A stretch of DNA of 64,000 bases from positions 124,001-188,000 of the forward strand of contig NZ_CANMAO010000004.1 of the NCBI RefSeq assembly GCF_947495845.1. Reading direction: 5' to 3'. Positions 18,805-29,500 of this stretch are shown here, in pieces. Source of the DNA: an uncultured Endozoicomonas sp. (GTDB lineage: Bacteria; Pseudomonadota; Gammaproteobacteria; Pseudomonadales; Endozoicomonadaceae). A program made the position numbers and the translations under genes. The notes beneath the pieces were generated by a model. It ran no database searches. It was not told the origin of the DNA and saw only the letters and a list, made by a program, of their open reading frames with translations. Each line of letters starts with the position of its first letter. Within the stretch, counting starts at the first letter, position 1.

Positions 18805-19265
18805 TGATACGGGTGATTATGGAGAATACTCCAGCCCCGATAAACCTGCTCTGCAACCACTACTCTGACCAGCGGATGCGGCAGTGTCAATGGCGACAGA
18901 GACCAGCGAAGATCGGATCGGGCAAGGCAGGACCCATGAAGCCCTTCAGGCCCGCCCACCAACAGGCTGACATTGCGCCCACTGTGCAGCCAACCATCCA
19001 TATTCTCTGCCAGCTTTTCCGTACTCCAGGGTTTACCCAGCACTTCCAGAGTGACCACATGATCACCGGAGCCAATGGCTGCCAGCATCTGCCCGGCTTC
19101 TTTTTCCTGAAGCCGACTGATGTCAGAGCCTTTACTCCGTTTACCCAGAGGAATTTCAACCAGCTCAAGACGAACATCACCGCCCAGACGGCGGCTGTAT
19201 TCCCGATAGCCTTCTTCCACCCAACCGGGCATTTTCGAGCCAACTGTGATCAGCCGAACCCGCAT
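18798..19265 (-). CDS. rlmH: 23S rRNA pseudouridine-1915 N3-methyltransferase
   Basis: A 155-residue SPOUT-class methyltransferase that modifies pseudouridine 1915 in helix 69 of 23S rRNA. Typical elements are LITVGSKMPGWVEEGY, SLLVGGPEGL (SAM-binding knot) and the C-terminal SILHNHPYHK. Homologues usually end NHPYHR plus one or two residues. Here the final AAG TAG comes from the terminus of MITE-A copy 3, so the original last codons have been replaced. The conserved HPYH is intact, so function is probably kept. The start overlaps the rsfS stop by one base. Confidence 0.95.
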   Translation of the reverse strand: MRVRLITVGSKMPGWVEEGYREYSRRLGGDVRLELVEIPLGKRSKGSDISRLQEKEAGQMLAAIGSGDHVVTLEVLGKPWSTEKLAENMDGWLHSGRNVSLLVGGPEGLHGSCLARSDLRWSLSPLTLPHPLVRVVVAEQVYRGWSILHNHPYHK

Positions 19266-19636
19266 TAAGGCTGCTCGGCAGAAGTCAGGTCTTCAGCGAC
19301 CAGATCAGCGCTATCCCAGAGACGTTCAAGATCATAGAACTGGCGAGTTGCCGGCAGCATCAGGTGAACAACCACGTCACCCAGATCAACCAGAACCCAT
19401 TCAGACTTGTCTTGACCTTCCATACCTAACGGTCGGATACCCTTTTTCTTACACTCGTCAATGACATTGTCTGCCAGAGACTTCACATGACGGTTAGACG
19501 TACCGCAGGCGATAACCATGTAATCAGTGACACTGGTCTGAGTCGAAACGTCCAGACAGGTGATTTCGTTACCCTTCACATTTTCAATAGCTTCAATAAC
19601 AAGCTGCTTTAATTCATCAGAATGCATAGACTGCAA
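19265..19636 (-). CDS. rsfS: Ribosomal silencing factor RsfS
   Basis: A protein of about 123 residues that binds ribosomal protein uL14 and blocks subunit joining in starvation. Typical segments are [25 protein letters not shown] and [14 protein letters not shown]. The start is uncertain: TTG at 19636 has AGAGG 6 bases upstream and gives MQSM...; the ATG at 19627 has this site 15 bases away. A still longer frame begins inside MITE-A copy 4 and is unlikely. The Shine-Dalgarno sequence lies only about 5 bases from the end of that element, so the promoter has been separated from the gene by the insertion. Confidence 0.92.
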   Translation of the reverse strand: MQSMHSDELKQLVIEAIENVKGNEITCLDVSTQTSVTDYMVIACGTSNRHVKSLADNVIDECKKKGIRPLGMEGQDKSEWVLVDLGDVVVHLMLPATRQFYDLERLWDSADLVAEDLTSAEQP

Positions 19637-19648
19637 AATTAACCTCTG

Positions 19649-19812
19649 TAAGTACCTACCCAAATAAACTCAAATTTTCTGGTTCATTGCGCAGGCACTC
19701 TGCTGCGTTACAACTCTGGTCACATAGCCCGAGCTATGCTCCCGCCGTTGTGCCTTGCATAGTACCCACGCACTAAACCAGAATTCTTTGATTTCATTTG
19801 CGTAGATACTTA
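19649..19812. mobile_element. MITE-A copy 4, inverted (164 bp)
   Basis: The family core is in reverse orientation (GTTACAACTCTGGTCACATAG) with ends TAAGTACC and ATACTTA. It lies between proA and rsfS, where many relatives carry nadD. It ends about 5 bases before the rsfS Shine-Dalgarno site. Confidence 0.8.
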
Positions 19813-19914
19813 CCTTACCTGAACAATTATCGAGCTCAGGCCATTAGAACCGGGCAGGCTCGCAGGATTAACCGCTGATGTCAACGCTCAAACGGAAATC
19901 ACTTAGAGCCTCGT

Positions 19915-21177
19915 TCACTGCCGAATATGGCCATCACCAAATACGACGTATTTCTGTGATGTCAGCCCTTCCAGCCCCACCGGCCCACGGGCATGAATCT
20001 TATCCGTGGAAATCCCAATTTCCGCACCCAGGCCATATTCAAAGCCGTCCGCAAAGCGGGTGGACGCATTGATCATCACTGAACTGGAATCCACTTCCCT
20101 AAGGAAGCGGCGAGCCCGGGAAAAATCTTCTGTTACGATGGCGTCGGTGTGATGAGAACCGAAACGGTTGATATGGGCAATGGCTTCATCCATATCTTTC
20201 ACGACCTTTACTGACAACACTGGCGCCAGATATTCAGTAGACCAATCTTCTTCCGTTGCCGCAGTAATACCAGACAAAATCTTGCGCGTTTCAGGGCAAC
20301 CCCGCAGCTCAACATCCTTTGCTGCATAAATATCCGCTAGCGGTTTTAGCATGGCTTCAGCGACCGCTTCGTGAACCAGCAATGTTTCCATGGCATTGCA
20401 AACCCCGTAACGGTGGGTTTTGGCGTTATCTGCAATGGGGATGGCCTTATCAACATCAGCCTTGTCATCCAGGTACACATGGCAAATGCCATCAAGATGC
20501 TTGATCACTGGCACACGGGCATCTTTACTGATGCGCTCAATAAGCCCTTTGCCGCCGCGGGGCACGATCACATCCACATAGTCCGGCATGCCGATCAATA
20601 CACCAACAGCCGCACGATCGGTGGTTTCCACCACTTGAACTGCATCCACCGGCAAACCAGTTGCCTTCAAACCCGCCTGAATGCAACGGGCAATCGCTTG
20701 ATTTGAGTGAATAGATTCGCTGCCACCCCGGAGAATCACGGCATTACCCGACTTTAAACACAAGCTGGCGGCTTCAACGGTCACATTGGGGCGAGACTCA
20801 TAAATAATCCCGATAACCCCAAGTGGCACTCTCATTCTTCCCAGCTGAATACCGCTGGGAATGTATTTCATATCATCAATTGTGCCTACCGGATCCGGCA
20901 GGGCTGCCACCTGTCGCAAGCCCTCAATCATGGCATCAATGCGCGCATCCGTAAGCTCAAGGCGATCCAGCATAGCCGCATCCAAGCCACGAGCACGACC
21001 GGCTTCAAGGTCCTGAGTATTCAGTTGCTTGAGTTGTGGGCGATCATTTTCCAGCGCCTCGGCAATCGCCAACAGTGCGCTGTTCTTCTCGGCGGTTTCT
21101 GCAGCCGCCATGGCGGTACTTGCCTGACGGGCTTTCTGCCCCAGACCATGCATGTATTCCGTCACTTGATCAGTCAA
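19915..21177 (-). CDS. proA: Gamma-glutamyl phosphate reductase
   Basis: A 420-residue NADPH-dependent reductase producing glutamate 5-semialdehyde for proline synthesis. The start is set at TTG 21177: GGAGAGA lies just before it and the product then begins [17 protein letters not shown], aligning with the usual ProA N-terminus. An ATG 27 bases upstream has no better site. The catalytic Cys is in [13 protein letters not shown], and the family segments [14 protein letters not shown] and [14 protein letters not shown] are present. No proB is nearby. It is downstream of a sensor kinase and upstream of the rsfS block. Confidence 0.95.
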   Translation of the reverse strand: MTDQVTEYMHGLGQKARQASTAMAAAETAEKNSALLAIAEALENDRPQLKQLNTQDLEAGRARGLDAAMLDRLELTDARIDAMIEGLRQVAALPDPVGTIDDMKYIPSGIQLGRMRVPLGVIGIIYESRPNVTVEAASLCLKSGNAVILRGGSESIHSNQAIARCIQAGLKATGLPVDAVQVVETTDRAAVGVLIGMPDYVDVIVPRGGKGLIERISKDARVPVIKHLDGICHVYLDDKADVDKAIPIADNAKTHRYGVCNAMETLLVHEAVAEAMLKPLADIYAAKDVELRGCPETRKILSGITAATEEDWSTEYLAPVLSVKVVKDMDEAIAHINRFGSHHTDAIVTEDFSRARRFLREVDSSSVMINASTRFADGFEYGLGAEIGISTDKIHARGPVGLEGLTSQKYVVFGDGHIRQ

Positions 21178-21227
21178 TGTTCTCTCCGCTTGGTAAGTAA
21201 CCATATGCCCGGCTACTTACGATCTTA

Positions 21228-22841
21228 TTAATCAGCAACAGGCATGGTGAATTCAAAAATAGTGCCACCATCAGGGTTTCTCTGGAAGGATAACCTTCCC
21301 CCGTGGGACTGAATAATGGAATGACACACCGTCAGACCAATGCCCATACCGTCCACTTTTGTTGTATAAAAAGGTGTAAACAGTTTTTCTTCTGCATCAT
21401 CCGCCAGACCATAGCCCCGGTCAATCACCGAGACTTTGACGAAGTTCTCATCTGCCCGCTCTGTGCGCACATACACACCGACTGAACGAGTGTCCATATC
21501 CCGCATGGATTCCATGCCGTTACGAATCAGATTCAATGCCACCTGTTGGATCTGCACTGGATCAACCTTCACATTGGGCAGGTTATCTTCCTGATCCAGA
21601 TGGATTTCCATATGGTTATTGCGGGCATCCACCTCAGCCAGTTTGTAAGTATCCTGAATCAGCCGGTTCGGGTCTACACTGCCCAAAATATGATCGGGCT
21701 TTTTCACAAAGGAGCGAATCCTGGCGATGATATCGCCGGCACGATTGGCCTGAACGTGAATTTTCTCCAGCGCTTCTGATAACCCAAGATCGTCTTCCGG
21801 TTCCAGACGTGCCAGCATTCTTCTGCCCACCTGGGCATAGTTTGAGATAGCGGTGAGCGGTTGATTCACTTCGTGGGCAAATCCTGCCGCCATTTCCCCC
21901 ATAATGCTTAGACGGGAAACATGGGTCAGCTGTTCCTTCTGGCTTTCCAGCTCATCCAGTGCTTTTTGCAACGCTTCTTGCTGCTTCTTTTTCTCGGTAA
22001 TGTCTCGAAAAACAACCACGGCACCATTAGGTTTGCCACTTTCCATTATGCCAGTAAATGAATAATTCACTGGAAACGGCGTGCCATCGCTGCGAAAGAA
22101 CACGCCATTTTCAATGTGCCGGCTAACACCTTTCGCCAAAGCGGCCTCAATTGCACTCAACGAACGACTATCCGCGGCCACTGCTTCGGCATCACCAATA
22201 TTCCCTGAGCCACTGCCCTGCATCAACTGCACCAGATTGCAGCCTTTCAACTGGGTAATAGACCAACCCGTCATATTCATCGCTGCAGGGTTTACAAAGG
22301 TTATACGACCATTTGCGTCCAACCCAAAAATCCCTTCATTCATATTTTCCAGAATGCGGGCTTTATCCGCTTCCAGTTGACGATTTCTCGCGGAGAGCGC
22401 TTGCTCCAATCGATGAATTTTCAGTTGTGTTTGAACCCGGGCAATCACCTCTTCTGCCTGAAATGGCTTTGAGATGAAATCCACCGCACCCATTTCCAAG
22501 CCTCGCACTTTATCTTTGGTGTCGTCCAATGCCGACAAGAAGATCACAGTGATATCCTGAGTTTCCGGGTTTTCTTTTAGATGGCGACACACTTCATAAC
22601 CATCCATTCCCGGCATCATAATATCCAGCAACACCAGAGCAGGCTTGGCCTTGCTGGCAATCCGCAGGGCACTATCGCCATTATTGGCAATCAGCAGCTT
22701 GTAGCTTCGACCACTCAAAGTTTGCAGCAGAACCTGCAAGTTGGTCGGATTGTCGTCGACCAACAGGATACGTTCTTCTTGCTGCTGTTCATTATTTAGC
22801 TCAGCGGTATTTAGCTCAGCGGTGGCTTCAGCCTGATACAT
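21228..22841 (-). CDS. Soluble REC-PAS sensor histidine kinase
   Basis: A 537-residue kinase from the ATG at 22841; longer in-frame starts read through sequence with no coding character. Order: receiver domain (about 20-140, Asp in ALVLLDIMMPGMDGYE), PAS domain (about 165-285), HisKA with phospho-acceptor in AGFAHEVNQPLTAISNY, HATPase_c ending GMGIGLTVCHSIIQSHGG. HEVNQPL places it in the FixL/DctB-type kinase group. No TM segment, so cytoplasmic. The N-terminal receiver suggests it is itself a phosphorelay target. No cognate output regulator is adjacent. It is divergent from the RmlD-like gene. Confidence 0.9.
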   Translation of the reverse strand: MYQAEATAELNTAELNNEQQQEERILLVDDNPTNLQVLLQTLSGRSYKLLIANNGDSALRIASKAKPALVLLDIMMPGMDGYEVCRHLKENPETQDITVIFLSALDDTKDKVRGLEMGAVDFISKPFQAEEVIARVQTQLKIHRLEQALSARNRQLEADKARILENMNEGIFGLDANGRITFVNPAAMNMTGWSITQLKGCNLVQLMQGSGSGNIGDAEAVAADSRSLSAIEAALAKGVSRHIENGVFFRSDGTPFPVNYSFTGIMESGKPNGAVVVFRDITEKKKQQEALQKALDELESQKEQLTHVSRLSIMGEMAAGFAHEVNQPLTAISNYAQVGRRMLARLEPEDDLGLSEALEKIHVQANRAGDIIARIRSFVKKPDHILGSVDPNRLIQDTYKLAEVDARNNHMEIHLDQEDNLPNVKVDPVQIQQVALNLIRNGMESMRDMDTRSVGVYVRTERADENFVKVSVIDRGYGLADDAEEKLFTPFYTTKVDGMGIGLTVCHSIIQSHGGRLSFQRNPDGGTIFEFTMPVAD

Positions 22842-22979
22842 CGTTGGAAGATCCAGAAACTCAGTCAGAGTAAAAATAGACGGTAATAAGCAGATTATCT
22901 TACTATAACCCGTACTGTTATCAGAGCGCTGCTTAACCAGCTCCCCATTTATGAAAATACCCTTTATGAAAACACCCTT

Positions 22980-23858
22980 ATGAAAATACTGCTGATTGGC
23001 GGCACCGGACTTATCGGTCAGGAAGTACACACTTTACTGCAAGAGAAAAGCATCACCTGCTTCGCTCCCACCAGAGAAGAGTTGGACCTTGAATCCCCTG
23101 AAACCATTGATGCCTGCCTGCAAAAGTATGAGCCCGATCTAGTCATCAGCAATGCGGGCTACCATAATCCGGCCAGCGCTGAGAATGAGCCTTCCCGTTG
23201 TTTTCGTATTAACCGTGATGCCATGGCACACCTGGCTCAAAGCTGCAATGATCGAAACATCATCATGTTTTACATCTCAACCTACCGGGTGTTTGATGGC
23301 GAGAAAAAAGACCCTTACACCGAAAAGGACATTCCAAACCCCACCGGCGTGCTAGCCACCAGCCGCTGGCAGGCGGAGCAGCAAATCAGTGAACGCTGCC
23401 CAAGACATATCATTCTTCGTTTCTCCTGGATCATCAGCCAGCGCCGAACCAACCTCCTCAAATACCTGCTCGATCAAATCAGTGAAGAGCGTGACGTGGC
23501 CGTTGTGTCTGATCAACAGGGTTGCCCAACACCTGCAGATGATGCAGCCAGAGTGATCGTTGCTATTGTGCAACAATTGGATTGCGGTGCCGAAACCTGG
23601 GGAACCTATCATTACGCCGGTGCAGAGCCGGTATCGGAAAATCGATTTGCCGAAGTGGTGATTGCCGAAGCTTCTCAGTACCATCCGTTAAAAATCCGAA
23701 AACTGCATATGAATAAACTCAACGACCGAAACGGCATACAAGCCCCTGCGAATGCCACGCTGGCTTGCCGAAAGATTCTCAGCACCTTCGGTGTGCACAA
23801 TAAATCCTGGCGAAGCCCATTAGCTCGGATGATCAAAAGCTATTATGAAGATATCTAA
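22980..23858 (+). CDS. RmlD-like sugar-nucleotide reductase homologue with altered active site
   Basis: A 292-residue extended short-chain dehydrogenase/reductase-like protein of the dTDP-4-dehydrorhamnose reductase family. The NAD(P)-binding motif is clear (LLIGGTGLIGQEV), with STYRVFDG and a later GCPTPADDAARVI, as in RmlD. Where RmlD has the catalytic YxxxK, this protein reads LATSRW: the Tyr is absent and the Lys is replaced by Arg. It may therefore bind a nucleotide without reducing a sugar. No rhamnose pathway genes are nearby. A flavin reductase gene follows after 32 bases and may be co-transcribed. Confidence 0.75.
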   Translation: MKILLIGGTGLIGQEVHTLLQEKSITCFAPTREELDLESPETIDACLQKYEPDLVISNAGYHNPASAENEPSRCFRINRDAMAHLAQSCNDRNIIMFYISTYRVFDGEKKDPYTEKDIPNPTGVLATSRWQAEQQISERCPRHIILRFSWIISQRRTNLLKYLLDQISEERDVAVVSDQQGCPTPADDAARVIVAIVQQLDCGAETWGTYHYAGAEPVSENRFAEVVIAEASQYHPLKIRKLHMNKLNDRNGIQAPANATLACRKILSTFGVHNKSWRSPLARMIKSYYEDI

Positions 23859-23890
23859 AACTAGACAGTAATGATCCAGGAGCGTTCTCA

Positions 23891-24625
23891 ATGATTCCAC
23901 AATACCCGGCAACATTGAGCAGTAAAATCATGTTGAGCACCAACACCATTCAGTTGGGTTTTACTTTTGAGCGCTCTGACCTTCCTGCGTTTACCTTCAC
24001 TTCTGGCCAGTTTATCCAGCTGATCTTTGAAAAAGACGGTGACACATTCAAGCGCAGTTACAGCATTGCAAATTCACCAGATGACTTCCAACAAACAGGG
24101 GAGCTGGAAGTTGCTTTGAGTTTTGTTGAGGGCGGAGTCGCTTCTGAATTTTTCAAAGCCACGAATGAAGGTCTTCAATTACATATTGCCGGACCGTTTG
24201 GCGCACTGACATTGCCTAAAGATATTGCTGGTCAGCTGGTGCTTGCTGGCACCGGAACCGGTCTTGCGCCTTATCGCAGTATGATTCCAGAATTGGAAAC
24301 ACTCATAGCAGCAGGGGTTTCAATAAATGTTCTGATGGGTTTCAGGACAAAGGATGAAGCCATTTATATTGAGGATTTTAAGACACTGAACGGCATTAAC
24401 TACAGAATATGCCTGACTCGTGAAAAGATATTAAAAGAAGAGGATCATGAGCACTCTGGCCGAATTCAGGAACAGTTCGATTCATTAAGCCTTAATCCTG
24501 ACTCTGACGTTGCTTATCTTTGTGGCAATCCCGATATGATAGATAACTGCGTTACCCTATTACGTGACCTGGGTTTTCCACCGAGACAGATCAAACGGGA
24601 GAAGTATAACTTCTCAGGTCATTAG
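23891..24625 (+). CDS. Ferredoxin/flavodoxin-NADP reductase family oxidoreductase
   Basis: A 244-residue FAD/NAD(P)H oxidoreductase of the FNR superfamily. The FAD-binding motif is RSYSIAN (near residue 56); the nucleotide-binding loop is GTGTGLAPYRSMI, followed by YLCGNPDMIDNC. There is no iron-sulfur domain, so it should pass electrons between NAD(P)H and a separate carrier such as ferredoxin or flavodoxin. The partner is unknown. AGGAG lies 8 bases before the ATG. It converges on the first toxin-like gene with only 8 bases between the stops. Confidence 0.82.
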   Translation: MIPQYPATLSSKIMLSTNTIQLGFTFERSDLPAFTFTSGQFIQLIFEKDGDTFKRSYSIANSPDDFQQTGELEVALSFVEGGVASEFFKATNEGLQLHIAGPFGALTLPKDIAGQLVLAGTGTGLAPYRSMIPELETLIAAGVSINVLMGFRTKDEAIYIEDFKTLNGINYRICLTREKILKEEDHEHSGRIQEQFDSLSLNPDSDVAYLCGNPDMIDNCVTLLRDLGFPPRQIKREKYNFSGH

Positions 24626-24633
24626 GCTGACTC

Positions 24634-26286
24634 CTAAAAAGCTTTGACCCTAGCCCATTTTTCAACCATTTTCATGGATCTTCTTTTGCTTAGTGATGTA
24701 AGCTTGCTTGACAGTATTGTTTTATAATAGATATCCAGTGTCTTTTTATCCATTTTATCCAAAACACTTTGGTGTATTAACAACTCACTCAACAGCTCTC
24801 TTTCATTTTTCACACAATCAAGACGATCTTTAAGATAAGCTTGAACAGCGTCGTGCTTCCGGTGAAAGACAGCAAACTCTAAACCACCAAAGTGATCCTT
24901 CTGTGGTTTATTTGCTTGGACACCTTGATTTCTAACCATCGATAATGAGTCATGTCCGTAATGACCATACTTCAACATTTGGTCGATAATCTCACTATTT
25001 AACTCTCCAAAGTGACTAACTTGGCAATCACTTTGATTTACTACAATCTCATTACTCATCAAGACTACGCTATTGTCCTTAACAAACTCTTTCTGCGACA
25101 GCCTAGGTAAAATCTGCTTAGCTGTCAGCTTCGATACACATGATTTATGTGGTAACAACAACTTCCAGTGGCGATTTGTTGAGTTTGGATTATATAAATT
25201 CACAATTACTCCACCATGAGCCCTTTTCAAAATGATACTCATTGCATGGTGTGAACTGAAAAAAGAAAACTTTTTTTCTGATCCTTCTGGTTGATCCCAT
25301 AGGTCTTCAGATGCTGAATTAAGAGCCTTGGGCAAATCATTTACTTGAAAATAGTAAGCTTCTTTGCAGTAATTGGCATCATACTTAACATCCAAATCTG
25401 CATCAGTTGGTATATTCTGATTACCGGTCAGAGCCTCTTCTGTGCTAAAAGGCTCGAACTTATTTTTTCCTTTGTCCACACCACCATTCATATAGCTTTC
25501 TGCCAAATGGCGACATTTAATCAAACTAGAGTCTGCAGAATAAACTTCGCAATTTAGATTCAGGGGATTATCACTAGAGTAATAAGCAAGTATTGAATGA
25601 TTATTATCAACTCTTATCAGCTCAAACTTTCGCCCCTCTGCAGATAAATCATTCATCTTGCTTTTTTGATAAATTTTCATATCATCATTTGCAGACTTCG
25701 CATCAGTATTGCCCCTATGGGATAATCCCGGAATATGGCTCATGGTATTTTTTATTGGAAGATTTGAAATCTTACAATGAGGATTACCAGTTATTCTTTG
25801 AACATTAGATTTAGGTTTAAATAAAAACTCTGGCATTTTATCCTTTGCATCAGCTGCCTGCCTGCTTTTTAAACTCGCATCAATAACTTCAGACTGATTC
25901 TGCAAAGTTCTATTCATCATATCAGCCAAACTAAAACCTAAAGGCTTTTTCTCTTTAAGCTGAGGCTGTTGTTGTACTAGCTGGCTAGCTGCAGCTTTAA
26001 TATTGCGTCTAAGATTATCGGCATGAGAAGACACGGGAGCAATCGATACATTTCGGTTGACCAAAGCAGTACCATAGAACCTTGATCCAAAGACAGATTG
26101 CTGATTTGGACGATCAAGGTTCGAAGACGAAGCATGAAGGCCATGCTTACTGACCAGTGGGATTTTCTTATTTACGTTAACTGGGCGAAAGTTAGACGCT
26201 GAAGGCAGCGATCTATTTTCAAAGAATTTCACTTTATCCAGTACCGAGGGTCCCCTCCCCGAAAAACCAACCATCCTTGGAATCAT
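24634..26286 (-). CDS. ShET2/OspD-like effector candidate 1 (550 aa)
   Basis: A 550-residue protein with a disordered, basic N-terminal half and one C-terminal domain resembling the ShET2 enterotoxin/OspD family (Pfam Toxin_15) of type III effectors. Within the domain a Cys in KCRHLAE (residue 258), a His in SSHHAMSI (347) and an Asn in LYNPN (366) have the order and spacing of a papain-like triad, with Asn in the acid position. Downstream MLKYGHYGHDS and GLEFAVFHRKHDAVQAYL resemble the helical repeats of that family. ATG 26286 is chosen because GGGAGG precedes it; a TTG start lies upstream. No signal peptide or TM segment. Secretion route and activity are inferred only. Confidence 0.65.
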   Translation of the reverse strand: MIPRMVGFSGRGPSVLDKVKFFENRSLPSASNFRPVNVNKKIPLVSKHGLHASSSNLDRPNQQSVFGSRFYGTALVNRNVSIAPVSSHADNLRRNIKAAASQLVQQQPQLKEKKPLGFSLADMMNRTLQNQSEVIDASLKSRQAADAKDKMPEFLFKPKSNVQRITGNPHCKISNLPIKNTMSHIPGLSHRGNTDAKSANDDMKIYQKSKMNDLSAEGRKFELIRVDNNHSILAYYSSDNPLNLNCEVYSADSSLIKCRHLAESYMNGGVDKGKNKFEPFSTEEALTGNQNIPTDADLDVKYDANYCKEAYYFQVNDLPKALNSASEDLWDQPEGSEKKFSFFSSHHAMSIILKRAHGGVIVNLYNPNSTNRHWKLLLPHKSCVSKLTAKQILPRLSQKEFVKDNSVVLMSNEIVVNQSDCQVSHFGELNSEIIDQMLKYGHYGHDSLSMVRNQGVQANKPQKDHFGGLEFAVFHRKHDAVQAYLKDRLDCVKNERELLSELLIHQSVLDKMDKKTLDIYYKTILSSKLTSLSKRRSMKMVEKWARVKAF

Positions 26287-26557
26287 ACTCCCTCCCAAAA
26301 CTACCGCAGAGCAAAAACTATCGATGACATTCTAAAAAAAGAAACATAATTAGTCTCTTCGACATTGGAACTAATTCAAAAGTCGAAAACAATGCAAGCC
26401 AGCAATTAACGAGTATTATTCAATCAAAAACCATAACTCTCTTATACAGAAAACAGATTCAATGATTTTCAGGTAAGCCCACCCAGCCTCTTACCATCGA
26501 ACAAAAAGTCGATAGTAAAGTGCAGAGTGAGCATAAAGTATTATGTGTATGCTCCCT

Positions 26558-29500
26558 TTAATACCTGCGACGATGGCTGTGATATTTATTAGACCAATAT
26601 CTAACCGTATTTAAGAGTCTCTCTTTAACACTTCGATCTTGATAACTGTTTTTGATTTCCCTGGTTATAACTTCAACTGCTCTCTGATCAATATATTGAA
26701 TTGTGTCATAACTCAGCGATGTCAATTCATCATGCAGGGTTTGCCCTTTATGCCTACCTGAAAGCAGATCTCTCACATACGCAGCAATAGCATCATACTT
26801 CTTATAAAACAGTGCATACTCCAACCCTGAGCAACCACGCCCTGAATTCCTGGTGGCCGAATAGCCAGTATTCGTAATCGTTGGCAAGTTAGCATGTCCA
26901 TAGTGGCCATACTTAACCATAAAGTAGAATGTTTCATCACTCACTTTCCCAAACACTGCTGCCTTTGCCGCCCTTTGTGAACTGGTATGCTCTAAACTCT
27001 GAAGCATTCCAGAACGGCATTTTTCAAATTTTTCCATTGCTGTCGGGGTCAGTAAGTCATAAACGGACAATTTTGAAATAGCGCCTTGCTCTCCAACCAG
27101 TATTTTCTGATGAACATTGGTCTCATTCGGATCATAAAAATAAATGATCACCCCATTATGATGCCGCTTTAAATGAAAATTCATCACGTGCGAGTCACTA
27201 AGAAACTTAAAGCGCTTTTCTGCGCCCTCAGGCTGATTCCATAAATCTTTTGCTGCAGCTGATAACGCTTCCGGTAGCGTTTGTATGGTAAAGTAATAAG
27301 CTTCCTTCGCGTAGTTTTTGCTGTATTTTCTGTCCATTTCAGCATCATTCAGCAGGCCACTCATTCTTTCGATACTGGACTTGGATCTGACTTTGTCAAA
27401 CTTACCCGGCCCCTTGCCAAAGACGCCGGTTCCATAGGCCTCGGCAAAGTGTCTGCACCAGACATAAGATTCTTTGCCGTAACCCCACTCCCTTTTATGA
27501 ACATTACCATTCAGCATCAGCGGGTTACCTTTGGACTTATAGATCAGCACTGACTGATTCTCTCCCACAGGGACTTCTCGAAAATCCCTTCTCTGACGCC
27601 GAAGCTTTCTTATTTTCTCCTGTTGATACAACCCCATCGACTGACTTTGATTGACACTTTTACCCTGATTCACAGGCATTTTCGGGACACGCCTGTCAGC
27701 GCTTGATACTTTTGGATCATCCACACTCTTTTTGACGACATGAGCAGAGTCAATATTTCTGTTTTGCCTGTCTCCTCTGACAACATCACGATAGGATTTA
27801 ACATTTCCCTGATGGTCGCTGGTTAATAGCCCATGTCCAAAGGGGATTTTTGCTCCAAAATTACGTCGGCCAACTGGACTTACAATTTCATTTTTCCCAT
27901 TGCCGGACTTTAACAGCCTCAGCCGGTTTTCCAGGCTCAGATCTGAGTTATTATTCGTTGAATCGATTTCATCCAAATCACCAGTTAGCTTATCCAGTTC
28001 TCGCCAGTGTTTGGCTAGCCCTGGATCCCCTTTCTCTTTTTTTCTAAGCTGTGCTTTGACCTTTTTCATTCGGTCATCTTCCTGCTTAAAGACTTTTCTC
28101 ATATCCGCTAGTGATTTCTCTGCGACTTTCAGAAAAGTTCCAAAATCTTCCAAAGCCGAAGCCTTATTACGAAAACCTCCTGTTGCCAGTAGCTCACTCA
28201 CCTCTTCAAGATCTGCAAGATTCCTTCTTATGTCATTAGCAATGAAAGGAGTCTCTGTAACCAGAGGATTTTTGCGATGCATTCCGACATCAACATCCGT
28301 CAGCAGTAACATTGCTTTCTGAAAATCGGTCTCGTTGATAGGCACAGTCTTATCTGGCACTCCCTGCGGGGCTGGTAGCCTTTCAAGCTCCTGTAACACA
28401 CCACCAAATTCACCTAGAGGACCATGAGCATTTACATCAGGCAAATCCAGTGGGTTACTCGATGTTTTTTTAGGGTTGGTTTTGCCAGTTGCAAGCTGCC
28501 ATTGAAAGTTACCCAACTTTTCAGCCAGCCTGGCTCTTGATTCAAGCTCCTGAGTCTGTGCTGATACGAGCGCATCACGCTTTTCTCTGGACATCAGGCA
28601 AATTTCAGCGAGGCTCTTTGCCAGCTGTTGCCGTAACTCCGCATTATCCCGTCTGGAGTCTGACAAGCTTTTACCATGCTGCACCAGAAAATCATTAGCA
28701 ATTTGATGGCCCTTGGATAGTTTGGTCAGCACCTGTTTAAGATCACTCAGCTTCAGTAATTTGGATGTCATCAGCGTTGTCAGTGAGTCTTCAAAATTAC
28801 CGGCACCCACTTTTACGCTTGATGGAATTTCGGCATTCCTCTGATGCAGCTCAGATCTCAGTATTCCATGAAAGAAAACAGCTCTTGGGTGTAATACCCT
28901 TCCATCTGGTAACTCCTCAGCGATGGTTTCTGAGTTCACTTTCTTGAAAGGCACTTCTGCGTCATAGGAAGAGCTATCATCTGGTGGAGTCACAACACTC
29001 TGTTGCACAGGTTTCTTTTCTTCCTTTTTTACAACCTTTGGGGTGGTTTTGTTGCTTTCAGACTCAACGTCTTTTTTCTTTGCCAAATTAGCTTTTATCG
29101 ATTCAGTTTCAGGCAAAGCGGGGACTTTACTTTCAGTAATACTGTTTCTTCTACTGACTGGCTCTCCACCGCTCAAAACATATTCTGCAGCTTTAACTAG
29201 GTAAGCCTTCCTGACTTTATCATCGCTTTTTTTTGCCAGATCGTATTTGCTCAGCCTGTCCAGAACAGCCTTACATTGGGGGTCCCATTTTTTTCTATCA
29301 TTGAGAATAGCCATAATATCGTCAGACGATATTTTACGGGAACAAAATGCAGTGAGTATTTGATCCTGTAGATTGTCTTTAGAAACATGCCTTGGTGTTC
29401 TGATTCTTGAATCTTTCTTCGATAGTCTCAAACATATCATGAACAGAAACATCTTCGCCTGTATCATCTGATCTTTTTCAGAGGGATGTTGATCATTAAC

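Noticed and set aside
26520-26556. Inverted repeat GAGCATA/TATGCTC after effector candidate 2 as a terminator
   Set aside because: The stem is short with a long loop and no T run follows on the minus strand, so termination there is not supported.
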